Assembly: GCF_958450345.1 (NCBI RefSeq)
Contig: NC_088782.1
Span: forward strand, 38,616,501-38,680,500
Reading direction: 5' to 3'
From: Calliphora vicina
Lineage: Eukaryota; Arthropoda; Insecta; Diptera; Calliphoridae
Length of the DNA: 64,000 bases
Shown here one piece after another: positions 22,181 through 32,260 of this stretch; position 1 is the stretch's first letter; each line of letters begins with the position of its first letter. The notes under the pieces were generated by a model. The model saw nothing but the letters and a program-made list of their open reading frames with translations, had not been told where the DNA came from and did no database searches. The position numbers and the translations under genes were made by a program.

Positions 22181-23974
22181 TTACGATTTTCTCTTGCCAC
22201 ATTTAAAGGCAAACATTTTATATTCAATTACAAACGACACCACAGAACACAATAAACCACAAATCCAAATAATAAAGCCATAACGTAAATATTCCAAACC
22301 CAAAGGCTTCTCAACAACCGGATCAAGCATTATTTTCAGGTTACCACTTAATACACCATCCCATTTGGTATCTATCTTGGACTTTTGCATCAGACCATTC
22401 TCACATATACGCAGCAAATACTGGTTGAAATGATCAATTAAAGGAGATCGATGGGGAAGTGTCAAATAAACACCACGATTGTATAATACCTGGTCGAGTT
22501 TCTTGGCAATCGGATGCTTCAGATAATATTGCTGAAATAATAAATAATCCATATGTTCCTCATGAATGGTATACATGTAGGTCATGTTGAGCTGCTGGCG
22601 ATTTCTAAACAACACAGTGTTATTGCCCAAGCGAACACGTTGCTTTATTACTTTGGGTATGTCGATTTCAAGCATATAATTTACATCAGCACTATATTCC
22701 AGTAGCGTTAGGTCCGTGCGACCAATGTCGTTGAGATATTTAAGTTGGGGTTCGTAAACCTTGGAGACAAACAGGCTAGACAAACTGGAACTGTAGTAGT
22801 TGGTAAGAAATACACCCATAAACAGGAACAGTAGATGCAGTAGAAAATGTTTTAGTGATTTTTCATGTCTAAAACCCGTCGAAAGAAATATGATTGTACT
22901 AAAAGCCTGCAGGGCCAATTTACTTATATCCATTACTTGCTTAGAGCTACGCGCCATAAAATACATAAGAGCAAATATCATGAAACCACTTGCAATAATA
23001 ATGAACCATATGAATGCATTAAAAGGCAAAACAAGATATAAACTATGTGACACTTCTTTGGCATTGGGTACCAGTAACAAGACCTTGGTCAAATACATGA
23101 CGTTACTTGTTTCTAAAAATTCACCAAACTTGCGCACAAATATTGGCACCATACACAAGTCCATCTCACTAAGTACTCTACGACTTTTCGCTAGACTGAC
23201 ATTAGGAGACCACATATCGATGAAAAAATGCTCTATGGAAGCATTGTAATATTTTAAATACAATTGTACCCATTTGTAAAAGTAACCGGTACGAACAAGT
23301 TGCCCATGACGATTGGTATAGGAGTAGCACAAATTGGGATTGTCAAAAAATGGCACCCGGCATGAACGTTGTTGAAAATTATTTAAATGGGATTTATCCA
23401 AAAACTGGGCCACATTGTTGAGATGTATCACTTTAATATTTGGATAAGGGTGATAAGTGTAGAGTTGACCCTGAGACCACAACAACACCGATATAAAACC
23501 TTTCGACCAGCATTTTTCAAATATTTGTAAAAGTTGTGTGTTAAATAATTCTGAGCGCTCCTTATGATCTCTTTGATATACCAGCACTATATCCTTAAAA
23601 TGTCTTCTCCATAGTATACGATCCAATAATTCCAGAGAGCTATTTAAACTACTTCTGTTTAATCCAACTACTGTTAAGCTTTCACTGTTATGCTTCTCAT
23701 AAAGAGGTTTAATAGCCTGGAGATAGTCAAGAGTAACTTGATCTTCATTTATAATTAATTGTGGTACTTTTATTTGTTTCACTATTTCCACAAAGTTTGA
23801 TTTAGTTTTTTGATTGATTTCCGCCAAATTTATTAACACATTCAAGTTCACTTTGGCATTTCCATTAATATCATTAATGACATCTGCAATATTCAAACTT
23901 TTAGCACTGATTGTTTTTATGTTGATAATGTTTAGTGAACCAAATAATAATGTAATGCGTACTATGGAATGCAT
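22181..23974 (-). CDS. Ionotropic receptor, tandem copy C (597 aa)
   Basis: An intact, intronless IR channel, the third close paralogue. The domain order is as in copy A. Its first ligand-binding lobe differs most: RVPFFDNPNLCYSYTNR, LKYYNASIEHFFIDMWSPN and LSEMD. The SYTNR, FIDMW and xxEM variants are shared with the distant gene at 28685-30505, while A and B have SYKNR, SLDMW and SAM. In the middle it agrees with A (MYLTKVLLL, TLLEYSADVNYMLEIDIPK), and at both ends with B. Odd changes: FMARSSKQ where the other two have FMERSSKQ, and NRQQLNM where they have GRQQLNM. Ligand unknown; a chemosensory role is inferred from the family. Confidence 0.95.
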   Translation of the reverse strand: MHSIVRITLLFGSLNIINIKTISAKSLNIADVINDINGNAKVNLNVLINLAEINQKTKSNFVEIVKQIKVPQLIINEDQVTLDYLQAIKPLYEKHNSESLTVVGLNRSSLNSSLELLDRILWRRHFKDIVLVYQRDHKERSELFNTQLLQIFEKCWSKGFISVLLWSQGQLYTYHPYPNIKVIHLNNVAQFLDKSHLNNFQQRSCRVPFFDNPNLCYSYTNRHGQLVRTGYFYKWVQLYLKYYNASIEHFFIDMWSPNVSLAKSRRVLSEMDLCMVPIFVRKFGEFLETSNVMYLTKVLLLVPNAKEVSHSLYLVLPFNAFIWFIIIASGFMIFALMYFMARSSKQVMDISKLALQAFSTIIFLSTGFRHEKSLKHFLLHLLFLFMGVFLTNYYSSSLSSLFVSKVYEPQLKYLNDIGRTDLTLLEYSADVNYMLEIDIPKVIKQRVRLGNNTVLFRNRQQLNMTYMYTIHEEHMDYLLFQQYYLKHPIAKKLDQVLYNRGVYLTLPHRSPLIDHFNQYLLRICENGLMQKSKIDTKWDGVLSGNLKIMLDPVVEKPLGLEYLRYGFIIWICGLLCSVVSFVIEYKMFAFKCGKRKS

Positions 23975-24537
23975 TTTGTTAAACTAAATTGTAGTAAGGA
24001 TTCTAATATTTGGAATCCTTTTTATTATAGTTACTTTGTATACTTTTATAAGTCTCCATTATGTTTATTAAATATTTTGTAATATTAATTGAATTTACAA
24101 CACGCAACATATTTTCCTAAGAAAGGCGTTATAATCATAACGAAGGTGTTAAAATAAATGAAAAGAAATCAATAAACATATGAAATGATATGTAATCATA
24201 ATATGTTAAATCAAATTAGCTTAATAGCTCAATTCTCATAAGAGTTATGTGAGTATTGTGGGCATAACATTACATAGCATACATTGATTTTGGGGATTTT
24301 CAATTTAAACCCATCATCAAAAAAGATGGGGGGTATATTGATTTTGTCATTTCGTTTGTAACATATCGAAATATTGGTAGTATTCTTGGTCCGTCTGTCT
24401 GTCTGTTGAAAACAGCATAGGGCACAAACAAAAGGAGCTAGCTGGCTAAAATTCTACAAATACTTTCTCTTGATAAGGTTTGGTGGGTATTGAAAATGGG
24501 CAATATCGGCCTATGATTTCCCCTAGTTCCCTTTTTT
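23975..24537 (-). promoter_or_regulatory. Upstream spacer of receptor C; right edge of the array
   Basis: It has the same proximal region as copies A and B, with TATAATAAAA (minus strand) near 24021-24030 and the small inverted repeat near 23998-24018. The dispersed repeat with GTCCGTCTGTCTGTCTG follows. Homology to the other spacers stops at about 24537, just after CCCTTTTTT. That is the same internal point at which the array starts at 12885. Confidence 0.5.
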
Positions 24538-25110
24538 AACATATGTGCCTACTAAAAAACGCGTAAAAGAATGTTTTTCGACAAAAACTCTTCCAAAACC
24601 TCAAGAAATTTAGCGTACAATTTTACCTTGGAAATGTAATATTTAAAAAAAAAAAAAATCAGACGATTTTTTGATATTACCTGCTACAGAAACCTTAAAA
24701 ATAAAAGTTGAGAAAAAGTCAAATTGTCACATGAAATTTGGGCGCCTCGAAAATGAATTTTTTTATCATGTCAAAAGCTATCAAAAAATCGATGGCACAA
24801 TATCGATTGCTAAATCGACCAACCCTAATCTATATTAAAATACTTTATTGTCACATATTGATGGTGGTTATACAAGATTCGCACAGCCGAATTTAACACT
24901 CTTACTTGTTAAACCTATTTTGAACGTTTTATTAGAGTTCCACGTTTTGGAAGTGTCTGTAAATTTTACAGTAATATTTCTATTATAACAACCAGACGGG
25001 AACGAAGAGCCTGATAAGAGAAAAGTTTTATATCGCCATGGATGAGCTTGGTATTCCTGCAATGATCGTCATACCCAAAGCACCGCCAAACTAGGAGCAA
25101 ACATCTTAAC
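24538..25110. other. No gene; includes a short E1-family fragment
   Basis: No supported gene. At about 24868-24910 a minus-strand fragment GATTCGCACAGCCGAAT followed by ACTCTTACTTGTT is the start of the E1 repeat. Confidence 0.5.
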
Positions 25111-26220
25111 CCCTTTAAAACAGAGATAGAGATTTTAGGCAAGACGATGCCTTATCGTGTGATGGAGCAAATATTGCAAGAAACAAAAATTAAAATCACG
25201 GATATTATCTGCATATGCTGACGACATCGACAGCAGTAAGTACAGCCTTTGCAGAACTCGAAAAGCAGTCAAATAATATGGATTTAAAAGTGATCGAAAC
25301 TAAAACGAGTAAAACGTCGCTACAACTTTGAGGTTGTTAAAGACTTCATTAATTTAGGAGCCAGTGTTACTAACAACAAAAAACTCGGGCTAGAAATCAA
25401 TAATTCTTTAAGAGATTTTCAACCCTATACACGTTGATGACGGATTCCAAATTAGACTGAAACATGAGTTGTACGAGCTATATGCCGACGTAGATGTAGT
25501 CAAACTAGAGTGTCCAAAAAACCGACAAATTTTAAAAACCGGTTTCCGGTTTAACCGAAAAAGTGTTTTTTGGAAAAAACCGGTTTCGATTATTGTCTTT
25601 TAAAAAACCGTTTAAGCGGTTTCGGAGTTTGTATTCAAAAAAAAACCGGTTAACCGGTTTATATTAAATTTTTATTTGATCCAAATTTAGCATTTTTGAA
25701 TTCTTTATACAATTTTTTTATATCTTTTACGAAATGTTGTCAAATGTTAAAATTTTCTATAAAATAAATCAATATTTTTAAAAATGGTATCAAAGTTTTT
25801 CATAAATATGTTTGAACGAGCTTTAGAAAATGTATTTCATTAAAACCGGTTAACCGTCTTACAAAAACCGGTTGGTAAAAAAACCTAAATGTTAAAAAAA
25901 CCAAAACCGGTGGAGTTTACAAAGATGAAAAAATCGGTTGACCGGTTTTCGGTTTTGGATACTCTAAGTCAAACGCATTAAAGTCCAACGACAATGCTCT
26001 GGGTCGGACACGTTTGGCGAGTGGATAATGACGCTACAGATATACAGGGAAGAACCCACCGATGGGCAACACAGAAAAGGGCTGTCCAATCTCCGTTGGA
26101 ATGACCAGGTGCAACAAGATCTGAAAATACTTGGTGTTTCCAACAGGAATGGCCGACATTCTATTTTGCTTCAGGCTCGATCCGACTCTGGATTGTAATA
26201 GCCATATAAAGTAAAGTAAG
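25110..26220 (+). pseudogene. Non-LTR retrotransposon fragment, reverse transcriptase 3' part
   Basis: On the plus strand SAYADDIDSS carries the YADD catalytic box at 25214-25225. Degenerate thumb and C-terminal pieces follow: VKDFINLGASVTNNKK near 25330-25380, YELYADVDVVK at about 25474-25505 and, beyond an insert, RWNDQVQQDLKILG near 26095-26135. The order is typical of fly non-LTR elements. It ends in a short ATAAAGTAAAGTAAG tail. Frameshifts are many, and 25506-25974 is an inserted MITE. Confidence 0.8.
25506..25966. mobile_element. hAT-like MITE with 8-bp target duplication
   Basis: Ends TAGAGTGTCCAAAA and TTTTGGATACTCTA are inverted. The 8-bp AGTCAAAC flanks it at 25498-25505 and 25967-25974. 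An 8-bp duplication and TAGxG-type ends fit the hAT superfamily. The body is rich in AACCGGTT. Its removal rejoins the retrotransposon reading across the junction. The relative at 6398-7298 is larger only because of a nested palindrome. Confidence 0.88.
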
Positions 26221-26349
26221 ATTCAAACAACAGGTATGTCAGCAGTCTAAAGATAAGAGGGCGAGTCAAAGAGCCAGTAAATTTTTTAACTTCCCGTCTC
26301 TTAAATGGATGGGCAATACTGGTCCTGTCAGTTGACTCCTATCAAAAAA

Positions 26350-26960
26350 AGGTAGACTACCGCGTGACTTGAGGAGAAAATGGAAAAAAGTCAGCATCAT
26401 TTTTTTTGTTTAAAAAAACCAACACTCATATCAAGGCTAAGTTTGATAAATACTATGGGAACTCTGCACCATCAATTTCAATGGTTGTGGCCGTACAAGC
26501 ACAGAAGATGCCGTACATTCTGGACGCCCAGTTGAGGTCTCTAGACCATGATATGTTGTTGGCCGATCGGAATGGGTATGACAAAGCTTTCCTCAAGATG
26601 GTTGCCGCGTTTACTCACAATCGATTACAAACGCAATCGTGTGACAACTTTGCAAAAGTGTTTGGGGTTTTTCAACTGCAAATGGACCAATTTTTCAATC
26701 GTAAACCAAACCTGGATTGTGGAGGTGAATTGGCGCCAAAGAAGGCCAAGGTAGTTTTGTCAGCCAATAAAGTTATGGCAACCGTTTTGTGGTATAATCC
26801 ACATTGACTATCTTAAAAATGTTAAAACAATCAATGGCAGAATATTATGTCAACTTATTGGGTCGATTTAATGAGGATTTGAAAAAACGACAGCATTTGG
26901 TCAAGGAAACAAGTGCTTTTGAAAAATTATTATAAAAAAAAAATATTATTTTTAAAAGGT
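26350..26960 (+). pseudogene. Mariner transposase relic, internally deleted and frameshifted
   Basis: Pieces in order are IKAKFDKYYGNSAPSIS, then (another frame) RWLPRLLTIDYKRNRVTT, then APKKAKVVLSANKVMATV, then TINGQN-like and LKKRQHLVKE stretches to 26930. This is the order in mariner transposases of the lineage with LSANKVMATVFW. The N-terminal DNA-binding domain is fused to the middle by a deletion, and the HDNAPCH region is gone. Confidence 0.82.
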
Positions 26961-27174
26961 TCTATACATAGTTTAAATATAGCAAAAGTCAATAAGATAT
27001 CACATGGTAAATAACGGCAGAACGGCCTCTATGAATAAAACTCTATTTTTGAAACAATAATTTTTCTGCTCAAGGACGACGCCTATTGAAACTGACTGAA
27101 ATCGGTCCATTAATAATCATAGCTCCCATATAAAGACCACTTCCGAAAATCACCCATGAAAATAAATAATTTAA
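26961..27174. repeat. Dispersed fly repeat fragment (CCCATATA family)
   Basis: GGACGACGCCTATTGAAACT and AGCTCCCATATAAAG with ACTTCCGAAAATCAC match the repeat at 31310-31680. The piece ends just before the TTAA of the next piggyBac-like element. Confidence 0.6.
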
Positions 27175-28515
27175 CCCTCTAACCCGCAAGAGTGCCTCAA
27201 GACAACAATTATCTCAAAAAGTAATTACAATTTTTTTTTTTTGAATTTAACGATGACTTTAGTTACAGATTTGTTAACATTTCCCTCGAAGGTCGAAATG
27301 CATTCCGACTTTTAGTTTTTGTTCTGTCAGCTGTTTTGTGAGTGATGTCAAAATTTTAGCACGTGAACTTTTGTGTGGGATTTTTTTTTTTAAATCAAAG
27401 TTTTACTAACTTTTAGTCGTCCGATCTATTCGAAATAATTTTTTTGAAAGGTTAGATATTCTTCTTTCAGTCTATGAATTTGTAAATGTTAAATAATTAA
27501 CAAAAAGTGTATTGAGAATGCAAAAACTAAGGGGTGCCTCAGGGCACTGTTGCGGGTTGCGGCTAAATTTATCGGCGTGTTGTATTTCATAATTTTTTAC
27601 TTTTTTGGAATGGCAGAGAGAGACCACAAACGGATTAAATTATCCGCTTGGACTCATGATCAGTTGGTACTCCACAAGAAGATTCACAACCAGGAAGTTC
27701 AAAAGTTGGCGAAAAAGCAAAACATCCTGTTAATGACGTCATTTATGACAATATCGACCACTTTCCAATCTGGTTAGGAAAAAAGATGGTGCAAACTATG
27801 CAAAAGCTCGCAAACACAGTGGCCCATAATCATAGTCAAACACTAAAGTCGGTTCTTTTTAACAACAACAACAAAAAATTACGATATTTTGGTACTAATT
27901 TTATTGATAACTGTTCAATAATTGCAAAATCTCTACCAATATCTTGTAACTTAAACATTTTTTACTTTGTGACGAACTTTTTTACTCGGCGAACAACAGC
28001 TGATGCTGTTGTTAAACGAGTTAAAAACAACTTCAGCTAGTTTTATATTTAGAGTCGACTTCAGCGTCAGAAGTATTTACTTGTCTATGATAGACCTAAA
28101 GTCCACTCTTAAGTAAATTCAAGTTTAATTCTCTTAAAATGTACTTTATTTTTGACTATGATTATGGGCCAGTGTGTTTGCTCAAAATGCGATCTTCATT
28201 TATGCTGCTCAAATGCCAAAAATTGTTTTCATGAGTATCAACGTAGAAAGTAAAACATATTTTCTAACTTTTTGTATCTTGTTTCTTAGTTTGTCAATAA
28301 ATTTGTATAATAATTAATTTTTACATCTTGTTGTTTTCTACCCTTAAACCGGCAACAATGCCCTGAGGCACTCTTCACCTTTTTGCACCTGGTCCCTAAA
28401 CTTAATTTGCAAATTAGTTTCTGATAGCTATTCTGAGTTTATTGGGTCATAATTACACAAAAAAAAATTATTCGACAACTTTTTTTTAAATGTTTAATGT
28501 TTGCGGGTTAGAGGG
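27175..28515. mobile_element. PiggyBac-like non-autonomous element PB3 (reverse orientation)
   Basis: Ends CCCTCTAACCCGCAAGAGTG and TTTGCGGGTTAGAGGG are inverted, with TTAA at 27171-27174 and 28516-28519. The orientation is opposite to PB1 and PB2, and it carries none of their inserts, so it is the cleanest copy. It lies between receptor C and the distant receptor and is a separate insertion. Confidence 0.85.
27610..27777 (+). CDS. Short conserved frame inside PB3, unknown function
   Basis: From ATG at 27610 it reads MAERDHKRIKLSAWTHDQLV and on through HKKIHNQEVQKLAKKQN to a stop at 27777 (about 55 aa). It is charged and probably helical, with no domain I know. PB2 keeps the same peptide with few changes on the minus strand (about 20130-20235). 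That suggests a remnant of a real exon of the parent transposon, or simply recent common descent. I do not claim it is expressed. Confidence 0.3.
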   Translation: MAERDHKRIKLSAWTHDQLVLHKKIHNQEVQKLAKKQNILLMTSFMTISTTFQSG

Positions 28516-28592
28516 TTAAATTTTAAAAGAAACCATAGTTTCTTACTTGTTTTAAATTGTTTCAAACTGAATAAAACAAATAAATATGCACA

Positions 28593-28617
28593 TTTATTAA
28601 CACGAATTTTATTTATT
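28593..28617 (-). terminator. Candidate polyadenylation signals of the fourth receptor
   Basis: AATAAA occurs on the minus strand at 28593-28598 and again near 28608-28616, about 70-90 bases past the stop codon. This is a usual distance for a fly 3' end. Confidence 0.5.
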
Positions 28618-28684
28618 CAAATACATTAATATCATATTTTAATACCAATAAAACTGTAATAATGACATGACTTTCTTGAACTAA

Positions 28685-30505
28685 TCAGTTATCCCTCTTT
28701 CGTTTAAAAGCACAAATTCTCAGCTCAAACAAAAATGCCACCATAGCGCTAAATAAGCCAAAAATCCAAAGAACAAAAGCATAGCGAAAATATTCCAATG
28801 TTAGAGCTTTTCTTTCCTCAGGATCACGCATTAATTTTAAATAACCACTCATAACGCCATCCCATTTCGTATCTCTGACAAACTTCTCCAACATGCCGTT
28901 ATCTCTAATGCGTGACAAATACCTATTGAAATGATCGATCAAAGGCGATCGATGTGGCACTGTAACATAATGAGCACGATAATACATTTCCTGTTCCATT
29001 TTCCGGGCAATTGGATGCTTGAGATATTGTTGCTGGAATAAAAGAAAATCCACAAACTCTTCGTGGGTCGTATACATGTAGGATATGTTGAGAGCTAGAC
29101 GATATTTGGGTAGTTCAGTGTTGCTACCCGTAATAAAACGTCCATTAAATTGCTTAGGTAAGTTCAGGTTAAGCATAAATTCTACATCAACAGAGTGCTC
29201 CAATATTTTCAAATTCGTACGACCGATATCGCTGAGGTATCTAATTTCTGGTTCGTATACCTTGGCCGCATACAGACTGGATAAATTAGAAGTGTAGTAG
29301 TTGGTCAGAAAGATTCCGGTAAATAAAAACAGTAGATGCAAGTAATAATGTTTCAGAGATTTTTTGCCGCCTAAATCAATTGAAAGGAATATGATTATGC
29401 TGAATGCCTGCAAAGCCATTCTACTTAAATCCTTAACAATATTCCGATTATTTGTACGCTGTATTAAATAGATTATAATGAAAAACAGGACACAGCTGAC
29501 AATAATGATGAACCATATGAAACCATTGTAGGGCAAAGCCAGATATAAACTTGCTGAAATCTCGTTGGCTTTGGGTACCATCAGTAAAACTTTGGTCAAA
29601 TGCAGCACATCGCTCTTTTCATAATATTTAGCATTTCTCGAAAGAAATATCGGCAAGAGGCTGTAACCCATTTCATTGAGAGTTTCAATAGCTTCCAGTT
29701 GAGTATAATTTTGAGCCCACATATCGATGAAATAATGATCAATGGTAGCATTGTAATATTCCAAGTAGAGCTGTACCCATTTGTAAAAGTAGCCAGTGCG
29801 TACAAGTTGTCCTTTGCGATTTGTATAGGAGTAGCATAAATTGGGAAAGTCGAAAAATGGCATACGCCAGCTATATAGCTGGAAATTATTTAAATGTGTT
29901 TTATCCAGAAACTCGTCTGCATTTTTGACATGCACCACTTTAATGCTGGGATATGGATGATAAGTGTATAGCCGGTGACGGGACCATAATAACACCGAAA
30001 TAAAACCTTTTGTCCAACATTTTTGGAATATTTCCAATAACTGAGTATTGTTTAAATACGACTTCTCTCCTGGTTCCAATTGATGAACGAGCAGTATATC
30101 CTTAAAATGTATTCTCCACAGTATATGATCCAATATTTCTAAAGTAACATTTAGCTGGTTTGTCGTTAGCCAGGCTATAGTCAGGCTGTTACTATTAAAT
30201 CTCTCAAATAAAGGCTTACTATTTTTGCGGTATGTCTGCTTACTTACAATCAATTTCGGTGTTTCTATTGCTTTTACCACTTCCAAAAAATAGTCACTAG
30301 TATCGTAGTTTTCGTCAAAATTAACCAAAACATTTACCTCAATTTTCTTCTCCTTGTTTATAAAATTGACTAAATCTGTAATATTAGTATTTCCCGTATA
30401 ACTGACTAAATCTGTAGTATTAACACTTGCAGCTGTAATTATTTTACAGCTGTTTGTGACCACTATTAGGTATATTATGGTCAGATGTTGTGTTGTAAGC
30501 TTCAT
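28685..30505 (-). CDS. Ionotropic receptor, diverged fourth copy (606 aa)
   Basis: An intact, intronless IR channel of the same subfamily as copies A-C but much more diverged (perhaps half the residues shared). A hydrophobic N-terminus (about 8-25) suggests a signal peptide. The first lobe has RMPFFDFPNLCYSYTNRKGQ and TGYFYKWVQLYLEYYN. Membrane segments lie near 317-340 (LYLALPYNGFIWFIIIVSCV) and 378-398, followed by TNYYTSNLSSLYAAKVYEP. The second lobe keeps PHRSPLIDHFNRYLSRIRDNG, and the last membrane segment is near 567-592. The start was chosen at the first ATG, which follows a TATA box closely. It sits upstream of the array in the same orientation and is probably the older sister of the A-C ancestor. 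The short repeat of YTGNTNITDLVN-like units near residues 26-49 is peculiar to it. Confidence 0.95.
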   Translation of the reverse strand: MKLTTQHLTIIYLIVVTNSCKIITAASVNTTDLVSYTGNTNITDLVNFINKEKKIEVNVLVNFDENYDTSDYFLEVVKAIETPKLIVSKQTYRKNSKPLFERFNSNSLTIAWLTTNQLNVTLEILDHILWRIHFKDILLVHQLEPGEKSYLNNTQLLEIFQKCWTKGFISVLLWSRHRLYTYHPYPSIKVVHVKNADEFLDKTHLNNFQLYSWRMPFFDFPNLCYSYTNRKGQLVRTGYFYKWVQLYLEYYNATIDHYFIDMWAQNYTQLEAIETLNEMGYSLLPIFLSRNAKYYEKSDVLHLTKVLLMVPKANEISASLYLALPYNGFIWFIIIVSCVLFFIIIYLIQRTNNRNIVKDLSRMALQAFSIIIFLSIDLGGKKSLKHYYLHLLFLFTGIFLTNYYTSNLSSLYAAKVYEPEIRYLSDIGRTNLKILEHSVDVEFMLNLNLPKQFNGRFITGSNTELPKYRLALNISYMYTTHEEFVDFLLFQQQYLKHPIARKMEQEMYYRAHYVTVPHRSPLIDHFNRYLSRIRDNGMLEKFVRDTKWDGVMSGYLKLMRDPEERKALTLEYFRYAFVLWIFGLFSAMVAFLFELRICAFKRKRDN

Positions 30506-30542
30506 TTCTGTTACACTAAATTCTGTCTGCTAAACCATACAG

Positions 30543-30550
30543 CTTTTATA
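30543..30550 (-). promoter_or_regulatory. TATA box of the fourth receptor
   Basis: TATAAAAG on the minus strand, about 38 bases upstream of the start codon at 30505. That implies a very short 5' leader. Confidence 0.55.
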
Positions 30551-31050
30551 TTGACTTTTTAGAATTAATTTTCCTAAGATTCCTAATATTAAATGCAATA
30601 TTATTTAGTTATCAGATTGAATTCCATTTAGTGCTCCCTCCTCTTTTTTTGTTGTGAGCATTAGATTTTGCAGATAGTTAGTTAAGTAATAGGATTTGTT
30701 CATTTAAACTTAATACATTGTGTTTTAAGAGGTGGAAATCATTTGTTTATTCGTCTGTAGGTCGTGTGTCGCTGTTTTTTTTTGGTTTTTTCCTGAATTT
30801 AATTTAATTTAATTGATTTAAGGTGCTTTTTTGTGGAACACTTTAGAATAACTGGCCAAATATGACAGTGCACGGTGGTAAATTCCGGCCAAAATTTTTT
30901 TTTTTTTTGGTTTTTTAATTTTTATAAAATTTTGATGGTAAATTTTTCTTAACACTTCAGAATATACAGTATCATTATTATTTTGGCTATAAAGTAACTA
31001 TATGGTTATTTATAGTGCTGTAAAGTCAAAGGTTTTTTTTTGTCATTATA
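30551..31050. other. Upstream region, no gene seen
   Basis: AT-rich sequence with T-runs, upstream of the fourth receptor. I see no other gene or element end. Confidence 0.45.
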
Positions 31051-31690
31051 CCCTACACCACCATAGTGGAGAGGGTACAATGCGTTTGTGCAGATTTTTG
31101 TAACGCCCAAAAATATTAGTCTAACACCCACCTTAAAGTATACTTAGAATCACTTTCTTTCGACTTAGAATCACTTTCTGAGTCGATTAAACGATGTCCG
31201 TCCGTCCGTCTGGTCGGCTGGCTGGCTGTCCATGTAAACCTTGTGCGCAGAGTACACGTCGCAATTTTGAAGATATTTCGATGAAATTTGGGACATAGTA
31301 TTTTTTCGGCTCAAGGACCAAGCCTATTGAAACTGGCTGAAATCGGTCCATTATTTCACCTAGCCCCCATACAAATGTCCTCCCGAAATTGGACTTTATC
31401 GGTCTAATTTATATTCCGCTCCAAATAAGTTTTATATAAACAAAATTCATGTCACCAAATTTTGTTACGATCGGTCCATAATTAGTCATAGCTCCCATAT
31501 ATGCCCGCTTCCGAAAATCACTTTAACGTGCATAAATCGCTTAAAAATGTTGGTATACACACAAAATTCAATATAGTTAACTTTAATTTATGTCTATAAA
31601 TCACACGACCTAATTTCATGGTGATCGGTCCATAATTGGTCATAGCCCCCATATAAGGCCCACTTCCGAAAATCACTCAAAACTATAAAT
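31051..31690 (+). repeat. Dispersed fly repeat (TATACCCTACACC family)
   Basis: It starts TATACCCTACACCACCATAG and includes TGAGTCGATTAAACGATGTC, GGCTGGCTGGCTGTCCATGT and several blocks with CGGTCCATAA and CCCCATATA. This family is common in calyptrate fly DNA (from memory). The left breakpoint of the 6435-bp duplication (31176) lies within it. Confidence 0.65.
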
Positions 31691-31749
31691 TATTGAAATT
31701 TTAAAAATCTGCCATTCCAATAACCAGAACGATTTTAGTGCCTTCATAT

Positions 31750-32260
31750 TTTACACATTTTTTGCGATGGATCAAGTGTGGCTTTCTTAAATGTACATCA
31801 AATTTCAGGTATTTATTTACATGAATAACTTTTCCGATAATTTCAAAACGTCCATGATTGTTTGGCCAAACCCTGTATATGTATTCCGAAATTTTTACGA
31901 CCATTTTTTTCAATCCCTTATGCTATTCTTCATTTTTGGACTAAATTTCAGGCATTTATATGAATAACCTAATTTTTTCGATGCTTTTAAAAAGTCCATG
32001 ATTGTTTGGCCAAACTCTGTATATGTAATCCGAAATTTGAATGACCAAGTTTTTTTTTCCGATTACATATTTTATTCTTTATTTTTTAACTAAATTTCAG
32101 TCACTTACATGCAATTTTGTTGATACTTTTAGAACGTCCATGCTTTTTTGGCCCAACCCTGTATTTGAACATCAAAATATTTATCGATCGATCGGTTATG
32201 TTATTCTTAATACAAATACCAAATTTCAAACATTTTTATATAGAAATAAAGAAGTTATGG
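31750..32260. repeat. Degenerate tandem repeat, about 4 units of 129-149 bp
   Basis: AAATTTCAG recurs at about 31801, 31944, 32093 and (as AAATTTCAA) 32222. Each of the first three is followed by ATGATTGTTTGGCCAAAC or a close variant and CTGTATAT. The units are diverged. A second copy lies 6435 bp further on. Confidence 0.7.

Noticed and set aside
31750..32260. Could the regularly spaced repeats be a CRISPR array?
   Set aside because: Units are long, diverged and contiguous, with no short exact repeat and unique spacers, and the host is eukaryotic.
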